NCBI GenBank assembly: GCA_040219275.1
Contig: JAVJSU010000007.1
Location: forward strand, 248,001 to 312,000
DNA length: 64,000 nucleotides
Reading direction: 5' to 3'
From: JAVJSU01 sp040219275
Lineage (GTDB): Bacteria > Chloroflexota > Anaerolineae > Aggregatilineales > Phototrophicaceae
In this document: in pieces, positions 1 through 7,735 of the stretch
Position numbering within the stretch: position 1 is the stretch's first letter
How the letters are laid out: each line of letters begins with the position of its first letter
The notes under the pieces: generated by a model
Told to the model about the DNA's origin: nothing
Databases searched by the model: none
Seen by the model: the letters and a program-made list of their open reading frames with translations, nothing else
Translations under genes and position numbers: made by a program

Positions 1-363
1 ACGATTTTGCGCTATGACATCCGTGACACATGGCGCTGGCAAGATGCGCGGGATGCAATCGACACGATCTTTACCATGATGGATAACGCCGAGGCTGATG
101 TGATTTGTACGATTCCGCATTTCGTGGGCAAGGTGAATTTGCCGCCGGACGGGTTGAAGCATTTCGCCGAATTGACTGAACGTAGTCATCCGAAAGCCGG
201 TTTGACGGTGATCGTGGGGGCGAATTTTATGATGCGCTCGGTGATTAGCACGGTGCGCGGGATGTATACGATGACAGGGCGCAGTGTGGATTTCGATTAT
301 GCGGATACGTTGGACGACGCGCGACGGAAGATCGAGCGATTTATGATGCAGGCGGCGCGGTAA
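1..363 (+). CDS. SpoIIAA/STAS-like protein, 3' part (5' end outside window)
   Basis: The reading frame is open to the first base, so the gene probably starts upstream; the first possible start inside the window is TTG at 7. About 120 residues are visible. A hydrophobic strand-like stretch (residues 48-66 from that TTG) and a helical C-terminus ending in a DDARRKIERF-like segment match the layout of the five STAS/SpoIIAA-like paralogs elsewhere in the window, which end in an Ala-Trp-Leu motif after a Phe-Lys strand. That family has a small alpha/beta fold and is often annotated as SpoIIAA-like or STAS/SEC14-like. No enzymatic motif is visible and the role is unknown. Family assignment here is weaker than for the 5.6-7.6 kb cluster. 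Confidence 0.6.
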   Translation, partial: TILRYDIRDTWRWQDARDAIDTIFTMMDNAEADVICTIPHFVGKVNLPPDGLKHFAELTERSHPKAGLTVIVGANFMMRSVISTVRGMYTMTGRSVDFDYADTLDDARRKIERFMMQAAR

Positions 364-380
364 TTGCATAGAAAGATTCG

Positions 381-425
381 AAAAGCGTAACACAAAGGCG
401 CAAAGACACGAAGACGCAGAGAAAT
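381..425. repeat. Dispersed repeat family A, copy 1
   Basis: Purine-rich segment of the form AACACAAAGGCGCAAAGAC followed by GAAGACGCAGAGAAA. Similar degenerate copies lie near 1825, 7612, 17291, 30408 and 34990, always between genes. No coding potential is apparent. Confidence 0.7.
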
Positions 426-455
426 GATTCTCATGCAGATTAGAATTAAACACAT

Positions 456-510
456 AACGAAAATCGGTGGGCAACTTTGCAGGCGGGCGACCTGGCAGGT
501 CGCCCCTACA
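456..510. repeat. Dispersed palindromic repeat family B, copy 1
   Basis: Contains the perfect inverted repeat GGGCGACCT / AGGTCGCCC (485-493 and 497-505, 3-nt loop) followed by CCTACA, and preceded by AACGAAAATCGG(T)GGGC. Related copies occur at 23761, 32028, 35113, 41941 and 44400. It behaves like a REP-type intergenic hairpin. Confidence 0.75.
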
Positions 511-539
511 AATGATAATTTATATTAAGGGTGAACAGC

Positions 540-1802
540 ATGATTGATTTTGAAATTCCAGAAAATTTAATGCAACAGCGCGAGATGGTGAAGTTTATTG
601 TGGATAGCACCATGCGACCATTTTCGCGTGAATTGGATGAGCATGAACATCAACGCCCGACGGTGTTTATGGAGCAGATGTGGACGTTCCTTAGCGCACA
701 GCAAAAAGCGCAACTCGATAAGCTGAAATCCTCTGAAGAGGGCGATGGTGGCACGGCGGTGAAGGAGAAGGTCAAGCGGACGACCTATTTGCGGTTGATG
801 CTGATGGTCGAGATGTTGTCGTGGGGCGATGCGGGGATTTATCTGTGTTTGCCGAGCGCCGCGCTGGGTGGTTCGGCGATTGAGGCGGTTGGTACGACGG
901 AGCAGAAAATCCGTTTGTTGACGCGTTTTAGCGAGGGCGATAAGCCTGTGTTCGGCGCGATGGCGATGACTGAACCGGGCGCGGGGTCGGATACGTCAGC
1001 GATTCAGACCACGGCGGTATTTGACGAAGATACAGAAGAATGGGTGCTGAACGGCGAGAAAATTTTCTGCACGAGTGGCGGGCTGGCGCTGGAAGAATCC
1101 AACGGGCTGGTGGTTGTGTGGGCGACGATTGACCGCAAAGCTGGACGTGCGGGCATGAAGCCATTTGTGGTGGAAGCCGGAACGCCGGGCGTGAAGGTCG
1201 TCAAGGAAGAGCTTAAGCACGGCATCCGCGCGAGCAACACGGTGGCGATTTCGTTCAACGATGCGCGTATTCCGGCGAATAACATACTCGGTAGCGCTGA
1301 AGTGCAGACCAAAGGTGGACGTGGCTTTAAGGGTGCGATGGCGACATTTGATGCGAGCCGTCCGCTGGTGGCGGCATCTGCGTTAGGGATTGCCCGCGCC
1401 GCGATTGAGGCGACCAAAGAAGAACTCGCCAAAGAAGGCATCACTATTCCGTATGATCAGCCGTATCACAAATTGAGTGCGGTTCAGCGCGATGTGATTG
1501 AGATGGAAGCGCAACATCAGGCGGCGTATTTGCTGACATTGCGGGCGATCACGATGCTGGATGAAGGCACGTCCAATCCGCTGGAAGCAAGTATGGCGAA
1601 GGTCAAGGCGGGCAAGGCGGTGACGTGGATTACACAGAAATCTGTCGAGTTGCTCGGTCCGATGGGCTACACGCGTGATTTGCTGGTGGAAAAGTGGATG
1701 CGCGACGGCAAGATCAACGACATTTATGAAGGCACATCGCAGATCAACACGTTAATTGTTGCGCGGCGTATACTCGACTATAGCCGTAAAGAGCTTGCAT
1801 GA
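540..1802 (+). CDS. Acyl-CoA dehydrogenase
   Basis: Flavin (FAD) enzyme that introduces an alpha-beta double bond into an acyl-CoA, as in fatty-acid or branched-chain amino-acid oxidation; cytosolic. The 420-residue length fits. The first family signature is visible as AMTEPGAGSDTSA near residue 142, and the second near residues 375-395 around LLGPMGYTRD. The likely catalytic base is Glu397 in IYEGTSQI, the position used by short- and medium-chain members. I chose ATG 540 over the in-frame GTG at 531 because AAGGGTGA (527-534) makes a ribosome binding site at proper distance. It stands alone, followed by a strong terminator, so it is monocistronic. Chain-length specificity cannot be read. The first ~80 residues are less typical and may reflect a subfamily with an extended N-terminus. 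Confidence 0.93.
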   Translation: MIDFEIPENLMQQREMVKFIVDSTMRPFSRELDEHEHQRPTVFMEQMWTFLSAQQKAQLDKLKSSEEGDGGTAVKEKVKRTTYLRLMLMVEMLSWGDAGIYLCLPSAALGGSAIEAVGTTEQKIRLLTRFSEGDKPVFGAMAMTEPGAGSDTSAIQTTAVFDEDTEEWVLNGEKIFCTSGGLALEESNGLVVVWATIDRKAGRAGMKPFVVEAGTPGVKVVKEELKHGIRASNTVAISFNDARIPANNILGSAEVQTKGGRGFKGAMATFDASRPLVAASALGIARAAIEATKEELAKEGITIPYDQPYHKLSAVQRDVIEMEAQHQAAYLLTLRAITMLDEGTSNPLEASMAKVKAGKAVTWITQKSVELLGPMGYTRDLLVEKWMRDGKINDIYEGTSQINTLIVARRILDYSRKELA

Positions 1803-1916
1803 GTTCACGGTAAAAAGATAAAAGAGTAACACGAAGGCTCAAAGGCACAAAGAAGAAGCGCGTGGAGTTAGTACTGAGTGCCGAGCAATGAACGCTAAGT
1901 GAAAAGATAAGCGTGT

Positions 1917-1953
1917 AAGTCGGGAGTGGATGCTAGTCTGCTCCCGACTTTTT
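1917..1953 (+). terminator. Rho-independent terminator after acyl-CoA dehydrogenase
   Basis: Perfect 10-bp stem AAGTCGGGAG (1917-1926) / CTCCCGACTT (1941-1950) with a 14-nt loop, running into a T run. It lies 115 bp after the stop codon and before the AT-rich OLD gene, so it separates the two transcripts. Confidence 0.88.
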
Positions 1954-2093
1954 GATTCAGGAGGAGATTTTTAAGCTAAATTTTACAAGTAAATGTGTTT
2001 AATACGTTAACTTTAGCTTGTTTGGTACTATGATATATTAGTAAGATACCAATCTCGCTAAATAGCTTTATTTATTTGCCTAGAGGACTAACA

Positions 2094-3959
2094 ATGCAGA
2101 TCATAAAGAAGATAGAAGTTAGTTACTTGCGTTCATTATACAAAATTGAAATAAATGAACTGAGTAGTTTAAATGTTTTTTCAGGCTTAAATGATGTTGG
2201 AAAATCAAACGTGTTGAAGGCTCTAAACTTATTTTTCAATGGTGAGGTCGATTGGCAAAATCCCTTTGACTTTGAAGGTGATTTATCGTTTACAAGGCGC
2301 GAGGAAGGAACGGATTCTTCAAAAGAAGCGGTTTGGGTCGCAATTACCTTTAATAATCCTGGTTCTTATAAGACTTTGCCACCGACATTTCGAGTGCGTA
2401 AGCAATGGAATCGATGGCATGAAATGAGTGAATATTTAGACAAATCGTCATGGTATAAAACTGATGACGCATATGGTAAAGCTACTCAAAAGGCTAGTCA
2501 GTTTATTCGCACTATTGATTTTAGATATGTTCCTGCCGTGAAAGATAGAAGATATTTTGAATATCTTTTGTCAGATGTTACGCGATCCTATATGCAGGAG
2601 CAAAATGATCCTGCTCTTGCGAAAGCAGTTAAAAATTTAAACGAAAATATTGCTGATACAACAGAAGATATTCGCATTATCTTTGAGAATCTAACAGGCA
2701 TTGAAACAAATATTGAAATTCCAACAACAGCTTTGTCAATTTTAAAAGCCGCGGGAACTGTAAGGGCTGGTAAAGTTCCCTTAAATATGCGAGGCGACGG
2801 TATTCAAGTCTCTTATATACCCGCTCTCCTATATTTTATTTCAAAACAGGTTAGAAAGTCGTCTACTCATTCACAGGACAATTCGCCAAGAAAAACAAGA
2901 TTTATATGGGGATTTGAAGAGCCGGAAAATTCACTTGAGTATGGAAAATCACTTGCGTTAGCAGATCAATTTCGTATATTCGCAGATGAAATTCAAATTT
3001 TTGTTACAACACATTCACCAGCATTTATTTCTTTACGTGGTAAGAAAGTGTCAATTCATCGCGTATATCGTTCTCAAAAAGACAACAAAACCGTTTTGAA
3101 TCCTGTATATCACGAAGGAAAAGAGTATGAACTTGGATTATTAGAGGAAGAAGTGGGATTACTTCGCATTTCGCAGGAAATAAATGAGTTATATATTTCC
3201 TTGAAAAAAAATTATGATCGTGTTGAAAGTGAGCTTAATGCTTATTTCGAAGATGTCGCAAGGCAAAATCGTCCCATACTTTATGTTGAAGGCGAAAATG
3301 ATGTACTTACACTAACTGCGGCTTGGTCTAAATGTTATTCTCATGCAATGCCATTTCAGGTGAAAAGTTGTGACCCACTTCTCGGAGAAAATGGTGGTGG
3401 AGCAGGAACAGGTACATTGCAAAAACTCTTAGAGGTAATTCCCAAAGATGCTCCTAATATAGTTTTGGGGATGTTCGATTATGACGGTTCTGGATTAATC
3501 AATCTAAATGGATTAAAGAATTTTGAAAGTCTAGAAAACATAGATGGCAAATTAATACGTAAGGGTCGTAGTGGGCGTAGAGTTGGTGCATTTGTAATTC
3601 CCATTCCAACTGAACCACAAGATCGAAAACTGTACTCAGATGTTCAAAATCTGCCTCTTGAACTCTATTTTTCAGATGATATTTTACAACAGAGTGGAGT
3701 TGAATTTGGATACACACTTTCGATAGGTGGTAAAGGTAAGGTAGATTGTGATCGTGTAGATATTGAAAAACTCGGATTACAGCCTGAAGCTTACTTAAAA
3801 TTTGTGAGTGCCGAACAGAAAGCCTCGTTTGCTAGAAGAATAGCCGGACGACCTAATTTACAATTAGGTGAACAAAATCTTGATCTCCCCCAAGAAGAAT
3901 TTAGAGCCTTCATACCGCTTTTTGAATTGGTAAATCAATTGATTCAAGAGTTACGCTAA
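2094..3959 (+). CDS. OLD-family ATP-dependent endonuclease (ABC-type ATPase + TOPRIM)
   Basis: ATPase-nuclease of the OLD (overcoming lysogenization defect) family, which includes GajA of the Gabija anti-phage system. From ATG 2094, chosen because AGAGGA sits 6 nt upstream, the 621-residue protein has a Walker A motif GLNDVGKSN (31-39), a Walker B-like FIWGFEEPE (~270-278), a TTHSP switch motif (~305), then a TOPRIM region with YVEGEND (~397) and FDYDGSG (~461) acidic residues. Order and length are typical. The gene and its leader are clearly more AT-rich than the neighbours, which suggests transfer. No UvrD-like GajB helicase gene and no reverse transcriptase is adjacent, so it is a lone OLD nuclease rather than a recognisable Gabija or retron system. 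An anti-phage role is inferred only. Confidence 0.92.
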   Translation: MQIIKKIEVSYLRSLYKIEINELSSLNVFSGLNDVGKSNVLKALNLFFNGEVDWQNPFDFEGDLSFTRREEGTDSSKEAVWVAITFNNPGSYKTLPPTFRVRKQWNRWHEMSEYLDKSSWYKTDDAYGKATQKASQFIRTIDFRYVPAVKDRRYFEYLLSDVTRSYMQEQNDPALAKAVKNLNENIADTTEDIRIIFENLTGIETNIEIPTTALSILKAAGTVRAGKVPLNMRGDGIQVSYIPALLYFISKQVRKSSTHSQDNSPRKTRFIWGFEEPENSLEYGKSLALADQFRIFADEIQIFVTTHSPAFISLRGKKVSIHRVYRSQKDNKTVLNPVYHEGKEYELGLLEEEVGLLRISQEINELYISLKKNYDRVESELNAYFEDVARQNRPILYVEGENDVLTLTAAWSKCYSHAMPFQVKSCDPLLGENGGGAGTGTLQKLLEVIPKDAPNIVLGMFDYDGSGLINLNGLKNFESLENIDGKLIRKGRSGRRVGAFVIPIPTEPQDRKLYSDVQNLPLELYFSDDILQQSGVEFGYTLSIGGKGKVDCDRVDIEKLGLQPEAYLKFVSAEQKASFARRIAGRPNLQLGEQNLDLPQEEFRAFIPLFELVNQLIQELR

Positions 3960-4004
3960 ATGTGTTTGTAACGAGGCGATCCGTGTAAAGAGCTGATACT
4001 GTCA

Positions 4005-4013
4005 TCTGCTATA
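4005..4013 (+). promoter_or_regulatory. Extended -10 promoter for the metallopeptidase gene
   Basis: TGCTATAAT is a perfect extended -10 element (TGn plus TATAAT), 40 bp upstream of the start at 4053. No good -35 box is seen, which is usual for this promoter type. Confidence 0.5.
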
Positions 4014-4052
4014 ATGCGCGAGGATGACAAGGTTTATTGGTAGGCGTAAACT

Positions 4053-5498
4053 ATGCTTTATGTACGGCGCGGGTTGCGATGGGTGTGGCGGATTTTTAAG
4101 TGGACGGTGGGGCTATTTTTGTTCCTAGTGCTAATCCAACGTTCGACCTACCCGACCTATTTGCAATGGAACGCGGTGACGCTGATCGTGCGCGACCATG
4201 TGTTTGATTATGTGAATTGGGAAGTGAATGCGCTGGCGACCAAAACTGCACAAACGCTGTGGGGTGTGCATCCGTTTATGGATGAGGCAGATCGCAGTCA
4301 GGCGGTGCGCGATTATATGGCGGATTTAGATGTGGCGCGCCGGTTGGAGGGCGAAGTCACGGCGATGTACACCAATCCTGACATCAGCGACCCCGATAAT
4401 GCCTCTGCTGAATTGCGTGCTGAACGGGATGCTCTGCGGGATGATTTGAAGTCACGGCAGGCATTAGTGGAGGCGATTTTAGAGGGGCAGGTCGCCGCTG
4501 TGTTGATTGATGAGGGCTTCGGTGTGCTCGGTCAATTGTTCCCGCCGATTTCGATGCACTTCACGCAGGTGCCGAATTTGTTGATAGTTTCCCCGCGTGA
4601 TGAAATCCGCTTTGATGTGTCTATCAACTTAGACCCGTTGCCGATCGACGAAATTGCCGCGCTGGAAGATCAGATTGACACGGAGCAAGATGTGTCGTCG
4701 TTGATTGTGCCGCTCGGTGGAATTGCGCTGTATCCGGCGATGATTCTGGAGACCACGAATATTTCGTGGGCAGTTGAGACCTTCGCGCATGAGTGGGTGC
4801 ATCATTATTTCTTCTTCTTTCCGCTGGGGCTGAACTATTTTGCCGAGAACTTCGCCGGAGAAGCGCGAATCATCAACGAGACCGCGGCGGATATTTTCGG
4901 CAAGGAGATTCGTGAAATGGTATTGGCTCGGTATTATCCCGAATTGGTCAGCGATGCGGGCGAGGCGCTGACGCTCAATACCTTGATAGGCACGGCGAAT
5001 TTGCCGATCTCCACAGGTGAACCAATAAATTTATCTACACTTTTCGCGCAGGATGAACCGTTTGATTTTGGCGTGGAGATGAACGAGACGCGGGTGACGG
5101 TGGATAACATGATGCAGGCGATACAACTGCTAGAGCGCAAGGCTGATCTGCTGGAAACGGCGGGCAATGGGGGGACACAGGTGGATGTCCTGTTGGCGTT
5201 CGCGGATGCGCTGGTGATTCATGCAGAGCAGTATATGGAAGCACGGCGGCAATTTTTTTATGACAATGGCTACGCTATCCGCAAAATGAATCAGGCATAT
5301 TTTGCCTTTTATGGTGGCTATCAGGGGGGGATTGCGGGTATTGGGGGGGAAGACCCGATTGGTCCGGCGGTGCGGGACATTTTGAGCTTCAGCCCGGATG
5401 TGCATAGCTTTATTGTGGCTATGCGCGGCATTACCAGTAGAGAAGAATTGATTGCTACGCAGGATCGCTTACAGGATCGCCTCGAAACAAATCCTTAA
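4053..5498 (+). CDS. Membrane-anchored zinc-metallopeptidase-like protein
   Basis: A 481-residue protein with one N-terminal membrane segment (residues ~18-33) and a large domain presumably outside the cell. HEWVHHY at 246-252 is an HExxH zinc site, and INETAAD with Glu276 about 26 residues after the site is placed as a third zinc ligand in gluzincin-type peptidases. A predicted acidic coiled stretch occupies residues ~95-150. Length and architecture match no named family I recognise, so the peptidase call rests on these motifs alone. It has its own extended -10 promoter and is separated from the STAS-like array by 100 bp. Substrate unknown. Confidence 0.68.
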   Translation: MLYVRRGLRWVWRIFKWTVGLFLFLVLIQRSTYPTYLQWNAVTLIVRDHVFDYVNWEVNALATKTAQTLWGVHPFMDEADRSQAVRDYMADLDVARRLEGEVTAMYTNPDISDPDNASAELRAERDALRDDLKSRQALVEAILEGQVAAVLIDEGFGVLGQLFPPISMHFTQVPNLLIVSPRDEIRFDVSINLDPLPIDEIAALEDQIDTEQDVSSLIVPLGGIALYPAMILETTNISWAVETFAHEWVHHYFFFFPLGLNYFAENFAGEARIINETAADIFGKEIREMVLARYYPELVSDAGEALTLNTLIGTANLPISTGEPINLSTLFAQDEPFDFGVEMNETRVTVDNMMQAIQLLERKADLLETAGNGGTQVDVLLAFADALVIHAEQYMEARRQFFYDNGYAIRKMNQAYFAFYGGYQGGIAGIGGEDPIGPAVRDILSFSPDVHSFIVAMRGITSREELIATQDRLQDRLETNP

Positions 5499-5598
5499 TT
5501 CATAAAATCTTAAGAAATATTACACGAAATTGATGATACACTTTAATCTGTTATAAGATGTAATATTTCTATTATAGTTAAGTTTCTAGGGAATATAG

Positions 5599-6027
5599 AT
5601 GTCGATCAAAAACGTATGTGAACATATAGCAAATGCAAATGGTGTGCATGAATTCATTTTCGAAGACTCTTCCCGTGCCGCTGTTGATTTTCTAATGGAT
5701 AGTATGAGCGAGATAATTGCTGTTACACCAATAGATGATCCAATTATGATGATGATTGATCTATCTAAGAGCGGTGTGCCACCCCTGCGTTATGCGATGA
5801 TGCGCTCCAAAAAGGTGAATAGTCGCTATTTAATGGAATTTGAGAATAAGAAACAACATCAGGCTTATCTCGCCATGATCTCCACTAATACATTGATTCA
5901 TACATTCAAGGTTTTTGTTGAGCAGATGGTGCGCGGGAACACCAAAATCAAAATCTTCAAAGATCGTGAAAGTGCGATGGCATGGTTAGGGTTAGTAACA
6001 GATACCCATAAAGAAAATGCAGGGTAA
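5599..6027 (+). CDS. SpoIIAA/STAS-like protein, array member 1
   Basis: A 142-residue soluble protein. It shares with the next two genes a pattern of GVHEFIF near the N-terminus, a central strand MMMIDLSKSG followed by PPLRYAM, and a C-terminal KIKIFKDRESAMAWL. The strand-helix order and the final AMAWL resemble the SpoIIAA-like (STAS_2) fold, whose members are often small single-domain proteins of unknown job. No Ser phosphorylation site typical of true anti-anti-sigma factors can be identified with confidence. First of four genes in the same direction at 5599-7588, with 50, 23 and 240 bp spacings, so at least the first three look like one operon. Probably arisen by tandem duplication. Confidence 0.72.
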   Translation: MSIKNVCEHIANANGVHEFIFEDSSRAAVDFLMDSMSEIIAVTPIDDPIMMMIDLSKSGVPPLRYAMMRSKKVNSRYLMEFENKKQHQAYLAMISTNTLIHTFKVFVEQMVRGNTKIKIFKDRESAMAWLGLVTDTHKENAG

Positions 6028-6076
6028 TGTGCTGATTTTCATCCTGATGTTTAAAAATTAAAGAGGCAACAGAACT

Positions 6077-6502
6077 ATGTCCCAGAAACAAACGGGTTGT
6101 GAGTATATTCTTCATGATGAAGGCATACATGAATTGCTATTTCATTCGTCATCGCATCGTGCGGTGGATGAGTTTATGGAGCTGGTCGGCGCTGTGTTTG
6201 AAACGGCATCCAAGGATGAGGCAGTGCGGATAGTGATCGACCTTTCAAAGAGTGGTCTTCCGTCATTACGGTATGCGATGGGACTCACCAAACAAAAAAC
6301 CAGCACATATTTTGATAATCATGCCGATGATAGACATCATATCGCTTATATTGCGCTGGTGTCTTCCAATTCGATTATTCAGACGTTCAAGTTTTTTATG
6401 GAACAACTGGCTCGTGGCAATACGCGCATCAAAATCTGTAAGGATGCGGATACTGCGCTGGCATGGCTAACCGACAAACAATTGATTCAAGAGCGTTCAT
6501 AG
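6077..6502 (+). CDS. SpoIIAA/STAS-like protein, array member 2
   Basis: A 141-residue paralog of the preceding gene. The core VIDLSKSGLPSLRYAM and the end segment RIKICKDADTALAWL are retained, as is a TFKFFMEQLARGNT helix. AGAGG lies 10 nt before the ATG. It differs from member 1 at many surface positions, so the duplication is old rather than recent. No cysteine pair, metal site or membrane segment is conserved among the copies. Confidence 0.72.
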   Translation: MSQKQTGCEYILHDEGIHELLFHSSSHRAVDEFMELVGAVFETASKDEAVRIVIDLSKSGLPSLRYAMGLTKQKTSTYFDNHADDRHHIAYIALVSSNSIIQTFKFFMEQLARGNTRIKICKDADTALAWLTDKQLIQERS

Positions 6503-6524
6503 ACGTATAAAATGGAAAACACAG

Positions 6525-6953
6525 ATGACAAATCAACACCAAGATTGTGACTATATTTCACATGACAACGGGATACATGAATTTATTAACCATGCCGCTA
6601 CACGACAGGCGGTTGATATTCTGTTGGAAAAAGTGTTCGAGATCGTCTCGGCTCTCGCGGCTAATGAACCGTTGCTTGTGCTCAATGATCTGACTGAAAG
6701 TGGTATTCCGCCGTTAAGGTATGCGATGAGTCGCTCTAAAGAATTAGTGAAGCACTATTATGACGGCACGCCAACCCAACAAAACCCGGTGTTAATGGCG
6801 TATGTAGTTCAGTCAAATTCGATGGTAAGTACGTTCAAGTTTCTTATCGAGCAATTGGGTCGTGGTACAACGACCATCAAAATCTTCAATGATCGTGAAA
6901 GCGCGATGGCGTGGCTGGTGAGCCAACAGGTGGAAAAAAGCCGTTCAGTTTGA
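6525..6953 (+). CDS. SpoIIAA/STAS-like protein, array member 3
   Basis: A 142-residue paralog only 22 bp downstream of member 2, hence very likely cotranscribed. The strand reads LLVLNDLTESG before IPPLRYAM, and the C-terminal segment TIKIFNDRESAMAWL is nearly identical to that of member 1. The conserved Asp-Leu-x-x-Ser-Gly corner in members 1-3 is the strongest candidate functional site. Role unknown. Confidence 0.72.
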   Translation: MTNQHQDCDYISHDNGIHEFINHAATRQAVDILLEKVFEIVSALAANEPLLVLNDLTESGIPPLRYAMSRSKELVKHYYDGTPTQQNPVLMAYVVQSNSMVSTFKFLIEQLGRGTTTIKIFNDRESAMAWLVSQQVEKSRSV

Positions 6954-7192
6954 CGCTAAATCTGGCGCATCGTGGCTGTGACGACTCCCAAATTTTTGTC
7001 AATGTTAGATTTGGGGGTAGAATGTTAATAATCGATTTTGTAATACAGATGAGATTGATGAGGCGATAGCAACACTTAAAGCACAAGTTAAACATTAATA
7101 TATGAATTTATTGACATAAACCTTAATTTTTAAACAAGTACTTATGACATATACTGGAATTATTGAACACGCTATCTTAATGGAGACCACAC

Positions 7193-7588
7193 ATGATCGA
7201 CCAAATTGCACCCGACTGTGAACATAGAGTACGCGAAGATGGCATCCACGAATTTGTCTTTCGCAAATCCACCCGTGCCGCTATTGATTCGCACTTGAAC
7301 AAGGTACTTGAATTGCACCGTGCCACGCCTGTTGATGAAAAAGTGCGCTACATTATGGAATTTGAGACCTCGAATACACCGCCGATCCGTTATGGCTTTG
7401 GTCAGATCACGACATTAAAAGAAGAAGGCGTATTTAGTCATATCAAGTGTGCATGTATTCTGTCTGACAGTTTGTTAAGTTCTAGCTTGAACCTTGTTTT
7501 GCGGGGTGTGATGACAAACAACACCTTCCGCACGTTTAAGAGTACTGAACGCGAACTCGCCATTGCATGGTTGAACGACAAGTCGTAA
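7193..7588 (+). CDS. SpoIIAA/STAS-like protein, divergent array member 4
   Basis: A 131-residue paralog, 240 bp after member 3 and probably with its own promoter in the AT-rich gap. It keeps GIHEFVF and the final AIAWL but has lost the Asp-Leu-x-x-Ser-Gly corner: the equivalent stretch reads MEFETSNTPPIRYGF. The loss suggests a changed function. GGAGA precedes the ATG by 8 nt. Confidence 0.66.
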   Translation: MIDQIAPDCEHRVREDGIHEFVFRKSTRAAIDSHLNKVLELHRATPVDEKVRYIMEFETSNTPPIRYGFGQITTLKEEGVFSHIKCACILSDSLLSSSLNLVLRGVMTNNTFRTFKSTERELAIAWLNDKS

Positions 7589-7611
7589 ATATTTTATCGA
7601 CAAGTACCAGA

Positions 7612-7692
7612 AAAAAGTGTAACACAAAGGCACGAAGACGCAAAGAAAAATCGTCAATTTTTCTCCGTGATCTCTGTAACTCTGTGGTGAAT
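7612..7692. repeat. Dispersed repeat family A, copy with 3' extension
   Basis: AACACAAAGGCACGAAGACGC core followed by TTTTTCTCCGTGATCTCTGTAACTCTGTGGTGAA. It lies between the convergent STAS-like member 4 and the M20 peptidase genes. Confidence 0.65.
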
Positions 7693-7735
7693 TTTTAGCT
7701 AAAACTTGTCGATACTCTACATTAGATGGGTCGTA

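Noticed and set aside
2094..3959. Complete Gabija defence system
   Set aside because: A GajA-like OLD nuclease is present but no UvrD-like helicase (GajB) follows; the next gene is a membrane metallopeptidase-like protein.
5035..5405. Minus-strand frames inside the metallopeptidase-like gene
   Set aside because: Overlapping shadows of a gene with a promoter, membrane anchor and zinc motif.
7113..7168. TTGACA at 7111-7116 as -35 box for STAS-like member 4
   Set aside because: No acceptable -10 element lies 16-18 bp downstream, so a promoter could not be assigned with confidence.
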